Positions 17,080-25,695 of a DNA stretch of 64,000 nt are shown piece by piece; the stretch's first letter is position 1, and every line of letters starts with the position of its first letter. The notes beneath the pieces are model-generated. The model saw only the letters and a list, made by a program, of their open reading frames with translations. It searched no databases and was not told where the DNA came from. The translations under genes were made by a program, and so were the position numbers. The DNA comes from Thermovenabulum gondwanense (GTDB lineage Bacteria; Bacillota; Thermosediminibacteria; Thermosediminibacterales; Thermosediminibacteraceae), in assembly GCF_001601575.1 (NCBI RefSeq), contig NZ_LOHZ01000043.1, positions 1 to 64,000 of the forward strand, read 5' to 3'.

Positions 17080-17441
17080 TTTAACACCCTTTCTGTATCG
17101 TAGAAGTATTCTTCAGCAATTTGCCTGTTATACATTTTATAATTAACTCCTCCGGCAGCATCGGGGTATCTTGAAACCATATAGTGTGGATTCAATTTTA
17201 ATATTATCGTTTCCATATCTTTGTCAGGGTTATTATCAATCATTTCTAATAATGTAATTAAATTATGAGATTTTGGTGGAAATTCTTTATTTAAATGTAT
17301 TATCAAAGCTTCTAATAATTTTTCTACAGCCTGGTGGCAAATAAAAATGCAGTAATTATATCTGCCAGCATCAAGCATTGCTTTTGCGGTTTCAAAATCG
17401 TACTCTGAGCTTTCGAGCCAATCCAGAACTTCTCTTCGCAT
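17055..17441 (-). CDS. HEPN-domain protein of a HEPN/MNT pair
   Basis: All-helical HEPN domain of 128 residues: SSEYDFETAKAMLDAGRY, then FICHQAVEKLLEALIIHLNK, and late the characteristic SRYPDAAGG (RYPD) motif seen in many HEPN proteins paired with MNT partners. Known relatives are RNase toxins or regulators. I do not see a clean C-terminal RxxxxH RNase motif, so toxicity is unsure. ATG start behind AAAGGAGA. Confidence 0.82.
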   Translation of the reverse strand: MRREVLDWLESSEYDFETAKAMLDAGRYNYCIFICHQAVEKLLEALIIHLNKEFPPKSHNLITLLEMIDNNPDKDMETIILKLNPHYMVSRYPDAAGGVNYKMYNRQIAEEYFYDTERVLKWLKQKMN

Positions 17442-17561
17442 TATATAACATCTCCTTTGTAAACTTTTTTCTTTATTATATCAAATAATTCTTTAAAATA
17501 GATAAGAGAGGAATTAAATGGTATAATTTTGATGTATAAATTATTTACGGGGTGATTGGCC

Positions 17562-17987
17562 ATGCTGGTAAATGAATACAGAACCGGGCGGGAATTCGCC
17601 GGAAGGCTCGGTTACGGGAGCGACCTTTTGCTTTCCCTTACTGATTTTGTTCAGGAGAAAGGAATTAAAGCCGGGATTATAGAGGTAATAGGTGCGTGCA
17701 AAAGGGCAAAGATAGCTGTTTACGATCAGGAAAAAAAGGTATATAATAACCTGATTTTCGAAAAACCTATGGAGATCGTGAGCTGCATTGGAAATATATC
17801 GTTATTAAACGGCCAACCCATGCTGCATCTTCATATAGCAATTTCCGATGATGAAGGGAAAGTATTCGGAGGGCACCTTATAGAAGGTACCGAAGTGTTT
17901 GCAGGAGAGTTTTACATAAAAGAGCTTCTTGGCCCTACCCTTGAAAGAAAGCGCGATGAGGTCACGGGGCTAAATCTGTGGGGATAA
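17562..17987 (+). CDS. PPC/DUF296-domain protein
   Basis: A small 141-residue PPC (DUF296) protein: GREFAGRLGYGSDLLLSLTDF, then the core signature MLHLHIAISDDEGKVFGGHL and the closing GTEVFAGEFYI. In bacteria these stand alone as probable trimers with a conserved His-containing metal site; the plant versions are joined to AT-hook DNA-binding segments, absent here. Function unknown, possibly regulatory or ligand-binding. I chose ATG 17562 because GGGGTGA lies 7 bases upstream, rather than a TTG two codons earlier. Confidence 0.8.
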   Translation: MLVNEYRTGREFAGRLGYGSDLLLSLTDFVQEKGIKAGIIEVIGACKRAKIAVYDQEKKVYNNLIFEKPMEIVSCIGNISLLNGQPMLHLHIAISDDEGKVFGGHLIEGTEVFAGEFYIKELLGPTLERKRDEVTGLNLWG

Positions 17988-18012
17988 TGAACATTTTATA
18001 CAATAATTATTT

Positions 18013-18090
18013 AGCACTTTATCAGATGTTCTTTTCTAAAATATATTTGGCCAATTATCTTTTAGCAAACATCTGATAAAGTGCTTTTTA
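18013..18090 (+). terminator. Terminator with long perfect arms after the PPC gene
   Basis: Perfect 18-base arms (AGCACTTTATCAGATGTT and its complement) are separated by a 37-base AT-rich loop and followed by five T. It probably ends transcription in this direction. The next 190 bases up to the activator gene are very AT-rich; I see no clear promoter hexamers there. Confidence 0.75.
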
Positions 18091-18279
18091 ATTTTGAAAA
18101 TTTAGGTATATTCTATCAAAGTATTTTGTTATAAAATAAATTTAAAAATATTGTTTTAAGATAAATTATTTTATTTAGGAAAATATTATTTTAAAAATAA
18201 AAAAATATTATAAAAGTAATATTAAGTATTATAACATATCAAAAATACCAGAACTTAATTTTAAATTGGAGGTAGTGTT

Positions 18280-19590
18280 ATGGACAAAAGGCTATTAGAA
18301 ATTGTTGTAAACAACTTATATGCAGGTGTATATCTGACGGATGGTAAAGGGACTACAATAGGTGTTAATAAAACTTTTGAAATGATGTCGGGAATAAAAA
18401 ATGAAGAGCTAACCGGGAAAAGCATGAAAGAGCTGGTTGAGAAGGGATATTTTTCGGCTTCTGCCACTTTGCTGGTTTTAGAGCGAAAGGCGCCGGCATC
18501 TGTAATTTACAATACCTGTACTAAAAGAAGGTTATTGGCAAGGGGAAAACCCATATTTAATGAAGCCGGGGAAATCGAATACGTAGTAAGCACAGTTTAC
18601 GATCTTACCGAAATTGAATATAAAAATACTGTCGATAATGAAGGTGTTGGGGGTAATCTTTCGGAAGAAAACAATTTCGTAGCATACAGCGAAGCGATGA
18701 ATAGGGTTATAGACTTGGCTTTAAGAGTTGCCGCAGTAGATTCCACTGTATTAATTATTGGAGAGTCGGGGGTAGGCAAGAGCCATGTAGCTGAAATAAT
18801 ACACAGAGCCAGCAAAAGGAGAAACAGACCGATGATAAAGGTGAACTGTGCCGCTATACCAGAGACCCTAATTGAGTCGGAGCTATTTGGATACGAAGCA
18901 GGAGCTTTTACAGGAGCTGATAAAAGGGGCAAACCGGGATTATTTGAGCTGGCTAATCACAGCACTATATTTCTGGATGAAGTTGCAGAATTTCCGTTGA
19001 ATGTCCAGTCTAAGCTTCTTGGAGTGCTCCAGGATATGGAATTTGTCAAAATAGGCAGCAGAAAGCCGGTTAAGGTTGATGTCAGAGTTATTGCCGCTAC
19101 GAATAAGAATTTATATAAACTTGTTCAGGAAGGGAAATTTAGAGAGGATTTGTACTACAGGCTTAATGTAGTGCCTATACACATTCCGCCTCTTAGAGAA
19201 AGGCGAGAGGATATACCGCCACTTATAACATATTTTGTTGAAAAGTACAATAAAAAGTACGGCTGTAATAAAATCTTATCCACTTCCCTTATAAATCTAT
19301 TGATAAATATGCCATGGGAAGGAAATGTAAGAGAACTGGAAAACACAATTGAGCGACTTATAGTAACTTCGAAAAGCGATTCTATTTCTATTGATGATTA
19401 CAATTACATTTTTAGAGAAAATGATATGGATTTTACCAAAATGGGCCTTGATAAAATCATGGAAGAGTATGAGAAAAGGATTTTATCTCAGGCAAAAATC
19501 CTCTATAAAACCACCAGAAAGATGGCGGAAGCCCTAAGAACAAGTCAATCGACAATTGTAAGGAAGTTAAAGAAATACGGAATTATATAA
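18280..19590 (+). CDS. Sigma-54-dependent transcriptional activator (PAS-AAA+-HTH)
   Basis: An enhancer-binding protein. A PAS sensor occupies about residues 8-112, the AAA+ domain about 132-370, with Walker A GESGVGKS at 161-168, the sigma-54 contact loop GAFTGA at 208-213 and Walker B FLDEV at 231-235. A short Fis/TyrR-type helix-turn-helix ends the protein (RKMAEALRTSQSTIVRKLKKYG). There is no receiver domain, so a small ligand probably binds PAS. Immediately downstream are two operons with -24/-12 promoters and paired TTCA-N4-TGAA sites, its likely targets. ATG start behind GGAGG. Confidence 0.93.
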   Translation: MDKRLLEIVVNNLYAGVYLTDGKGTTIGVNKTFEMMSGIKNEELTGKSMKELVEKGYFSASATLLVLERKAPASVIYNTCTKRRLLARGKPIFNEAGEIEYVVSTVYDLTEIEYKNTVDNEGVGGNLSEENNFVAYSEAMNRVIDLALRVAAVDSTVLIIGESGVGKSHVAEIIHRASKRRNRPMIKVNCAAIPETLIESELFGYEAGAFTGADKRGKPGLFELANHSTIFLDEVAEFPLNVQSKLLGVLQDMEFVKIGSRKPVKVDVRVIAATNKNLYKLVQEGKFREDLYYRLNVVPIHIPPLRERREDIPPLITYFVEKYNKKYGCNKILSTSLINLLINMPWEGNVRELENTIERLIVTSKSDSISIDDYNYIFRENDMDFTKMGLDKIMEEYEKRILSQAKILYKTTRKMAEALRTSQSTIVRKLKKYGII

Positions 19591-19878
19591 CAACTCATAT
19601 TTAACACTTTTATTATCAAGGCGGGAGACTATCTAAGTTTTTTGCTATAATTGTCAAGTTTTAAAAATAAACATTACATCTTCTTGACATTATAATATAA
19701 ACAAGTTATTATTTTACTAAAATTTTATATTGACCATAACCTTACGAGGAGTCGACTTTTTATGTTAAGTTTAAAAGTTTTTGCGGCATAGTGTGGATTT
19801 AAATTTACAAACTTGAAAGGAACGGATAAAATTGTTGCTCGACAACGTATGGGTACTTATTGCAGGCTTATTTATTTG

Positions 19879-19912
19879 ATTCATATTTGAAATCATCTAT
19901 TCAAAAATGAAT
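19879..19912 (+). promoter_or_regulatory. Paired upstream activator sites for the sigma-54 promoter of the BKACE operon
   Basis: Two inverted repeats of the form TTCA-N4-TGAA: TTCATATTTGAA at 19880-19891 and ATTCAAAAATGAAT at 19899-19912. Their centres are 20 bases apart, placing both on one face of the helix, about 120 bases upstream of the -24 element. The same arrangement recurs before the thiolase gene. The rest of the 517-base gap between activator and BKACE gene holds no gene I can support. Confidence 0.6.
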
Positions 19913-20027
19913 CGCATGAGGTTGGTATAATTCTTATATTATCGAAACTCTTTTGCAGATATGATATATTTTCACTAACGATAGATCCAAGTTGAAGGTA
20001 AAAACAGGCTACATTCTTGAGTAAATA

Positions 20028-20043
20028 TGGCATACTATTTGCA
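20028..20043 (+). promoter_or_regulatory. Sigma-54 (-24/-12) promoter of the BKACE operon
   Basis: TGGCATACTATTTGCA matches the RpoN consensus TGGCAC-R-N4-TTGCW at all but one position, with the invariant GG and GC correctly spaced. The BKACE gene follows after a leader of about 55 bases. Confidence 0.85.
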
Positions 20044-20107
20044 ATAATCAATTAAATAGAAATTGCTTAATATTTTTAAGCAATATATAGTTTGGAGGTG
20101 TTGTTAT

Positions 20108-20920
20108 TTGAGAAAAGTAATTATAACAGTAGCCCCTACGGGTAATGTTCCGACAAAAGAAGACAACCCTTACGTACCCGTAACGCCGGATGAAATAGCA
20201 GAGGATATATACAACTGCTATCAGGCAGGTGCTGCAGTAGCTCATATCCACGCAAGAGACGAAAATGGGAAACCAACTGCAGACCCCAAAGTTTTTGAAG
20301 AAATAATCAGAAAAGTGAAGCAAAAATGTGATATTATAATTCAACTATCTACAGGAGCTAGAGCCGGCAAAGGCAAGGAAAGAGGAGCCTGTATTGAATT
20401 AAAACCCGAAATGGCCAGCCTTGCCACCGGATCGTCGAATTTTCCGACAGCCGTCAACGAAAATCCGCCGGAACTCATAGAGTACCTGGGGAAGAAGATG
20501 CTGGAAAATGGAGTTAAACCTGAAATAGAGGCTTTTGATGTGGCTATGATAACAAATGTAGACTATTACATAAAAAAAGGCGTAATTAAACCACCCCTTC
20601 ACTTTAACCTTGTAATGAATGTTCCGGGGTCTATAAGCGGCACTCCCAAGAACCTGCTTCATATGGTGGAGCTCTTGCCTCCCGGTTCTACTTTTACAGT
20701 AACGGCAGTGGGGAAATCCCATGTGGATTTGATTGCTATGTCAATTATTCTTGGAGGGCATGTAAGAGTGGGCCTCGAAGATGTATTGCTGTATTCTTAC
20801 GAACCCAAGGTGCTTGCTACCAACGAAATGCTTGTAAAAAGAGCAGTCCAAATTATAAGGGATTTAGGACATGAAGTTGCTACGCCCAAAGAGGCAAGAA
20901 AAATATTAAATTTGGCATAA
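20108..20920 (+). CDS. Beta-keto acid cleavage enzyme (BKACE/Kce family, DUF849)
   Basis: Enzymes of this family condense a beta-keto acid with acetyl-CoA and split it to acetoacetate plus a shortened acyl-CoA; the founding member acts on 3-keto-5-aminohexanoate in lysine fermentation. Seen here: the start IITVAPTGNVPTKEDNPYVPVTPDEIA, the Zn ligands in AHIHARDENG, and later NLVMNVPGSISGTPKNL and GGHVRVGLEDVLLY. Length 270 is typical. The start is TTG behind GGAGG; the 15 residues upstream are unrelated. Context (aminotransferase, TAXI-TRAP transporter, CoA-transferase, thiolase) points to a beta-keto acid from an amino acid, but the true substrate is not determined. Confidence 0.9.
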   Translation: MRKVIITVAPTGNVPTKEDNPYVPVTPDEIAEDIYNCYQAGAAVAHIHARDENGKPTADPKVFEEIIRKVKQKCDIIIQLSTGARAGKGKERGACIELKPEMASLATGSSNFPTAVNENPPELIEYLGKKMLENGVKPEIEAFDVAMITNVDYYIKKGVIKPPLHFNLVMNVPGSISGTPKNLLHMVELLPPGSTFTVTAVGKSHVDLIAMSIILGGHVRVGLEDVLLYSYEPKVLATNEMLVKRAVQIIRDLGHEVATPKEARKILNLA

Positions 20921-20955
20921 AATTAAATTTTATTATGAAGGAGGTTTTGATTATA

Positions 20956-22314
20956 ATGAGCCTCAATAAGGCTCCTAAAAATAATGTTTTTTATAGGAAT
21001 CAAAACTGGATTTATCCAAGGATAGCATACGGCAAAGGAATCTATCTTTACGGAGAGGATGGGAAGAAGTATATTGATGCCTGTTCAGGTTCTGCAGTTG
21101 CAAATATTGGACATGGCAACGAAGAAGTAGCGCGTTGTTATGAAGAACAGGTTAAGAGAATAGCCTTTACACATCTTTCCCGCTGGACCGTTGATGTAAT
21201 AGAAAAGTGTGCAGAAAAGATATCAGAATGGACGCCTGGCGATCTTAATCACGTTCATTTCGTTTCAGGTGGATCTGAAGCCACCGAAGCGGCTATAAAA
21301 ATGGCAAGACAGTATTTTATAGAAAGGGACGGCAAAAATACCACTAAGTGGAAAGTCATAAGCAAATGGAATTCATATCACGGAGCAACCTTAGGGGCCC
21401 TTTCGATGACAGGCGATACACCGCGCCGTAAAATTTACGATCCTATGTTGCTTGCTTTCCCTAAAATACCGCAATTCTATCATTATAGAAATCCTTGGGG
21501 ATGCAAAACTCTTGAGGAAACCAGCATCAAGGCGGCTCAGGCCCTGGAAGAGGAAATCCTCAGGCAAGGGCCAGAAAATGTTGCAGCCTTCATTACTGAG
21601 CCGGTAGTCGGTTCCGCAGCACCAGGAGCTCATCCCGAAAAAATCTATTTTGAAATGGTAAGGGAGATTTGTAAAAAATATGATGTTCTTTTAATAGTTG
21701 ATGAAGTAATGAGTGGATTTGGCCGCACAGGTATGAAATTTGGCGTTGACTACTTCGGGGTGGTGCCGGACATAATGACCGTAGCGAAAGGTATGAGCTG
21801 TGGTTACACTCCAATAGGTGCTGCTATAGCTAATGGTGAAGTATTTGAAACAATTATGGTAAAAGGTTCAGGAAACTTTGTGCACGGTCACACTTATGGT
21901 GGCAATCCTCTGTCCTGTGCTGTTGCTCTTTGCGTCATAAATATACTAGAAAGAGAAGGATATGTAGAAAATGCCGCAAAGCAAGGCGAATATTTGATGC
22001 AGAAGCTACAGGGGTTATATAAGTACCCGATAGTGGGAGATATTAGGGGTAAAGGGCTTATGATAGGCGTAGAATTCGTCAAAGACAGAGAAACCAAAGA
22101 ACCTTTCGATGTATCGGAAAATATAAAAGGAAAAGTAACAATTAACTGTTTGGAAGAAGGGGTTGTCGTATATCCTGGTGGCGGTTCAGTTGATGGTGTA
22201 AGAGGCGATCATTTCCTGCTGGCTCCGCCGTTGAATATAACAAAGGAGGAGGTAGACGAACTTTACGAAAAGCTGGAAAGAGGCATCAAAAAGACGTGTG
22301 AGCAGGTATTGTAA
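20956..22314 (+). CDS. Class III PLP-dependent aminotransferase
   Basis: Fold type I aminotransferase of the omega/beta-amino-acid type, 452 residues. Landmarks are GEDGKKYIDACSGSAVANIGH, HFVSGGSEATEAAIKMAR, YHGATLGALSMTGD, the cofactor Asp in LIVDEVMSGFGRTG and the Schiff-base Lys in TVAKGMSCGYTPIG. Class III members move amino groups from beta-, gamma- or omega-amino acids or beta-aminoacyl-CoA to a keto acid. Beside a BKACE gene, two roles fit: making the beta-keto acid from a beta-amino acid, or deaminating 3-aminobutyryl-CoA as in Kat-type lysine fermentation. Start ATG 20956 chosen for AGGAGG 11 bases upstream. Confidence 0.88.
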   Translation: MSLNKAPKNNVFYRNQNWIYPRIAYGKGIYLYGEDGKKYIDACSGSAVANIGHGNEEVARCYEEQVKRIAFTHLSRWTVDVIEKCAEKISEWTPGDLNHVHFVSGGSEATEAAIKMARQYFIERDGKNTTKWKVISKWNSYHGATLGALSMTGDTPRRKIYDPMLLAFPKIPQFYHYRNPWGCKTLEETSIKAAQALEEEILRQGPENVAAFITEPVVGSAAPGAHPEKIYFEMVREICKKYDVLLIVDEVMSGFGRTGMKFGVDYFGVVPDIMTVAKGMSCGYTPIGAAIANGEVFETIMVKGSGNFVHGHTYGGNPLSCAVALCVINILEREGYVENAAKQGEYLMQKLQGLYKYPIVGDIRGKGLMIGVEFVKDRETKEPFDVSENIKGKVTINCLEEGVVVYPGGGSVDGVRGDHFLLAPPLNITKEEVDELYEKLERGIKKTCEQVL

Positions 22315-22351
22315 ATTAATTTTTAATTAAAAAGTTTTGGGGGGTTGTGTT

Positions 22352-23347
22352 GTGTTCAAAGGGAAAACAAAATATTTGATTATTCTTCTGCTAATTGCTA
22401 TGGTCATTCTTACGGCCTGTGGAGGAAATCAATCTAAACCCGTTGCGGAAGAGAAGCCGAAGAGAACCGAACTTTATTTCGCTACAGGAGGGACAGCCGG
22501 TACTTATTATCCTTTGGGTGGTGCAATCGCAAAAGTGTGGAACGAAAACATCAATGGGCTACAGGTTACTGTTCAGCCTTCAGGAGGATCGGTAGAAAAT
22601 CTACGTCTCATAGGTAACGGTGATGCGGATATAGCTCTTGCTATGAACAATATTGCTGATGATGCCTGGAATGGAAGGGGTTCCTTTAATTCACCCATAA
22701 AGAATTTCAGAGCTGTCGGCGTTGTTTACCCTGAAATAATTCAAGGAGTTGCTTTAAAAGAAAGCGGTATAAAAAGCATAAAAGATCTAAAAGGCAAGAG
22801 GGTTTCCCCCGGACCTGTGGGTAGCGGAACTGCGGCGACTGTACCCCATATACTGAAGGTATACGGCTTAAAAATGGAAGATATGCAGGTGCATTATGAT
22901 ACTTTCGGCGATGCTGTTAACAAAATGAAAGATGGACAGCTGGATGCTGCATGGAATGTGCTGGCGGCACCAGCGGCAGCCATTGTGGATCTTCTTACTG
23001 CAAAAGAAGTAGTATTTTTAGAAATAACCGGCAAAGAAGCAGAGCAATTGCAGAAAGAATTTCCTCTGGTTTCTCCTTATGTTATTCCTGCAGGCACCTA
23101 TAGTTACAAAGGAAAGGATTACCCGGAGATCAATACTGTCTCATTACAGGCTGTACTGTACGTTAGAGAAGATTTGGACGAAGAACTGGTTTACAACCTA
23201 ACAAAGTTGTTGTATGAAAAAAGTGATGAGATTGCTAAAGGACATGCGGCCGGTGCACAGATAAAATTAGATAATGCTATAAAGGGAATTACCACAGATT
23301 TTCATCCAGGGGCAATCAAATTTTACAAAGAGAAAGGAATGATGTAA
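22352..23347 (+). CDS. TAXI-family TRAP transporter solute-binding lipoprotein (second copy)
   Basis: Lipoprotein with hydrophobic residues 7-20 and lipobox LTAC (Cys23), followed by the TAXI signature ELYFATGGTAGTYYPLGGAIA and KDLKGKRVSPGPVGSGTAAT. It captures the solute for the permease encoded next. Clearly a paralogue of the protein at 11474 but diverged in the binding cleft, so a different ligand is likely; the operon suggests an amino or keto acid. GTG 22352 (331 residues) is chosen because GGGGGG precedes it by seven bases. Confidence 0.9.
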   Translation: MFKGKTKYLIILLLIAMVILTACGGNQSKPVAEEKPKRTELYFATGGTAGTYYPLGGAIAKVWNENINGLQVTVQPSGGSVENLRLIGNGDADIALAMNNIADDAWNGRGSFNSPIKNFRAVGVVYPEIIQGVALKESGIKSIKDLKGKRVSPGPVGSGTAATVPHILKVYGLKMEDMQVHYDTFGDAVNKMKDGQLDAAWNVLAAPAAAIVDLLTAKEVVFLEITGKEAEQLQKEFPLVSPYVIPAGTYSYKGKDYPEINTVSLQAVLYVREDLDEELVYNLTKLLYEKSDEIAKGHAAGAQIKLDNAIKGITTDFHPGAIKFYKEKGMM

Positions 23348-23358
23348 AGTACCAATTA

Positions 23359-23383
23359 AGGCCGGGGCTAATATCCCCGGCCT
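23359..23383 (+). repeat. GC-rich hairpin between solute-binding protein and permease genes
   Basis: Perfect 9-base arms AGGCCGGGG and CCCCGGCCT with a 7-base loop and no T-run. This suits an mRNA-stabilising or partial attenuation structure that lets the binding protein be made in excess over the permease. The first TAXI operon has a hairpin in the same place. Confidence 0.7.
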
Positions 23384-23413
23384 ACCCTTAAATCAACATG
23401 AGGAGGATGAAAA

Positions 23414-25372
23414 ATGCAGCAAGAGGGGCCAAAAGATTATTGTGAAATTCATTCGCCGGAAGATTTAATGTCTAAGTACGATAGGGAGTTTGCATACCGC
23501 AGGTTAACCAACAACTGGAAATATATAGTAACTATCATTGCCATATCGTGGTCGGCTTTTCAGCTTTATACTGCAGCATTCGGGGTTTTTCCATCTACAA
23601 TACAGCGGGCACCTCACGTTGGGTTTGCACTTGTCCTGAGCTTTTTGCTTTACCCATTTCGGCGAAATGACAGGAGCAATAAAATATCATTATTCGACTG
23701 CTTGCTAGCTGTTTTATCGGTAATAGTTTCAGCTTATCATGTTGTAAATTATGAAAGGCTTATTCACAGTGCCGGTTCTTATACAAAGGTAGATTTTATG
23801 ATATCAGCGGTAGCTGTTTTGCTGGTTCTTGAAGCTACAAGGAGAGTTGTAGGATTACCACTTGTTATTCTTGCTTCTTTCTTTTTACTCTATGCAAATT
23901 TAGGAAGGTACTTTCCAGGATTTTTCGCACACCGGGGATATTCGATTCATAGAATCTTTACCTATGCATGGCTTAGCACCGAATCTATTTTGGGTACGCC
24001 TATATCAGTTTCTGCGACCTTCATCTTTCTCTTTTTAGTTTTTGCTTTTTTCCTACAGAAAACTAAGATTGGTGACTGGCTTACAGATATTGCAATGGGG
24101 ATAGCAGGAGGTGCTACGGGTGGTCCAGCTAAGGCTGCAGTTATCGCTAGCGCAGCCCAGGGTACAATTACAGGAAGCTCGGTGGCAAATGTGGTAGGAA
24201 CGGGTTCGATCACAATACCTTTGATGAAAAGTATAGGGTATCGTAAAGAATTTGCAGCTGCGGTAGAAGCCGCGGCTTCCACTGGAGGACAATTAATGCC
24301 TCCAATAATGGGCGCAGCCGCTTTTATAATGGTAGAATTTACGAATATTCCCTATATTAAAATAGCTGCTGCAGCTGCTATACCGGCTATATTGTATTTT
24401 ACTGGCATATTAATAATGGTTCATTTAGAAGCTGTAAAGAATGGCTTGAGAGGCCTGGAAAAAGATAAGCTTCCTAATTGGCGCAAGCTTTTTTCAGAAA
24501 AGTGGTTTTTAGGCATGCCTATCGTTGCTATTGTATTTATGCTCGCTAAAGGTCAGACTCCAATGAAGGCAGCTTTTTACGGAATTCTAATAATAATAGC
24601 AGTAAGTTATATTCGCCATGATACCAGGATGAGTATGAAAAATATATTAGAAGCATTGGAAGATGGAGCAAGATCAGCTATCGGAGTTGCGCTTGCATGT
24701 GCTACTGCAGGTATTATCGTTGGTGTAGTAACCCTTACGGGGTTAGGCATAAAATTATCGAACGGTTTAGTACAGCTTTCTGGAGGAAACATTTATATTA
24801 CAATGTTTCTCACAATGTTGACTTCAATTCTACTTGGAATGGGGGTGCCTACATCAGCAAATTACATTATCCAGGCGACTGTGGCCGCTCCTGTGCTTGT
24901 AAATCTTGGCGTTCCATTAATAGCGGCTCACTTATTCGTTTTTTATTTCGGCATAATCGCCGATATTACTCCTCCTGTCGCTCTGGCTGCTTTTGCAGGT
25001 TCAGGTATAGCCGGTTCAAACCCCTTTAAAACGGGTTTTGAAGCGTCAAAACTAGCTTTTGCCGCATATATTGTTCCGTATATTTTTGCCATAGCGCCGA
25101 GTCTGGTCCTTGTAAATGCCTCACCAGCTAAGATTTTAATAGATATAGCTACAGCTGTTTTGGGCATGGTATGCATTGCGGGCTCGATCTCAGGATATTT
25201 TATTGCTAAAACTAAAACTTGGGAGAGAATCCTCTTATTTATCAGCGGTCTGAGTATGGTTCACCCCGAACCGACTTCAAATTTGTTTGGTATCGCAGCA
25301 ATGGTGATAATATATTTGTTGCAACGCCCCCGCATGGTTAAAAGCGCTGAAAAAATTAGAATAAGTTCTTAA
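23414..25372 (+). CDS. TRAP transporter fused permease (4TM/12TM), intact copy
   Basis: A 652-residue fusion of the small DctQ-like and large DctM-like subunits, the form that pairs with TAXI binding proteins. About sixteen membrane segments; motifs include VLLVLEATRRVVGLPL, AAQGTITGSSVANVVGTGSI, EAAASTGGQLMPPIMGAAAF and ITPPVALAAFAGSGIAG. It should drive Na+- or H+-coupled uptake of the ligand held by the upstream lipoprotein. It is last in its transcription unit and serves as a template showing that the first copy is frameshifted. ATG start behind AGGAGGA. Confidence 0.93.
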   Translation: MQQEGPKDYCEIHSPEDLMSKYDREFAYRRLTNNWKYIVTIIAISWSAFQLYTAAFGVFPSTIQRAPHVGFALVLSFLLYPFRRNDRSNKISLFDCLLAVLSVIVSAYHVVNYERLIHSAGSYTKVDFMISAVAVLLVLEATRRVVGLPLVILASFFLLYANLGRYFPGFFAHRGYSIHRIFTYAWLSTESILGTPISVSATFIFLFLVFAFFLQKTKIGDWLTDIAMGIAGGATGGPAKAAVIASAAQGTITGSSVANVVGTGSITIPLMKSIGYRKEFAAAVEAAASTGGQLMPPIMGAAAFIMVEFTNIPYIKIAAAAAIPAILYFTGILIMVHLEAVKNGLRGLEKDKLPNWRKLFSEKWFLGMPIVAIVFMLAKGQTPMKAAFYGILIIIAVSYIRHDTRMSMKNILEALEDGARSAIGVALACATAGIIVGVVTLTGLGIKLSNGLVQLSGGNIYITMFLTMLTSILLGMGVPTSANYIIQATVAAPVLVNLGVPLIAAHLFVFYFGIIADITPPVALAAFAGSGIAGSNPFKTGFEASKLAFAAYIVPYIFAIAPSLVLVNASPAKILIDIATAVLGMVCIAGSISGYFIAKTKTWERILLFISGLSMVHPEPTSNLFGIAAMVIIYLLQRPRMVKSAEKIRISS

Positions 25373-25386
25373 ATTTTTTATTAAAG

Positions 25387-25417
25387 CTTCCAGGAATTCT
25401 GGAAGTTTATTTTTTTG
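25387..25417 (+). terminator. Terminator after the TRAP permease
   Basis: Arms CTTCCAG and CTGGAAG with a 5-base loop, followed by a T-rich run (TTTATTTTTTTG). It ends the first sigma-54 transcription unit. Confidence 0.8.
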
Positions 25418-25445
25418 TCAGCTCGTCGAATAAAATTGCCAGTTG

Positions 25446-25480
25446 ATTCAAATATGCAACTATATTATTCAAAATTGAAT
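25446..25480 (+). promoter_or_regulatory. Paired upstream activator sites for the thiolase operon
   Basis: TTCA-AATA-TGCA at 25447-25458 (one mismatch) and ATTCAAAATTGAAT at 25467-25480 repeat the TTCA-N4-TGAA pattern found before the BKACE operon. Their centres are 21 bases apart, and the second lies about 130 bases before the -24 element, nearly the same geometry. The rest of this 323-base gap holds only the terminator and promoter. Confidence 0.6.
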
Positions 25481-25603
25481 CATTGCAATTCTTTAGCACC
25501 AGCGATAATGATAACAGCAATAGTTTTTACCGAAATTTCAAAAATAAATAACTAAAATAAATAACTAAATGTAATAACGGGTATTTAAAAAAGAAAAAGC
25601 TTC

Positions 25604-25619
25604 TGGTACGTTTTTTGCT
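25604..25619 (+). promoter_or_regulatory. Sigma-54 (-24/-12) promoter of the thiolase operon
   Basis: TGGTACGTTTTTTGCT matches the RpoN consensus at all but one position, with exact spacing between GG and GC. It lies about 76 bases before the thiolase start codon. Confidence 0.82.
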
Positions 25620-25695
25620 TGATTAATTTTACAGAATTCCAATTAAGTTCATATGACTGGTAGTTTATAAAAGTTTTTCAGGGAGGGATGAATTA

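Noticed and set aside
19832-19879. A 15-codon reading frame (TTG start) with a membrane-like sequence in the gap before the BKACE gene
   Set aside because: Too short to support as a gene, has only a weak ribosome-binding site, and overlaps the activator sites.
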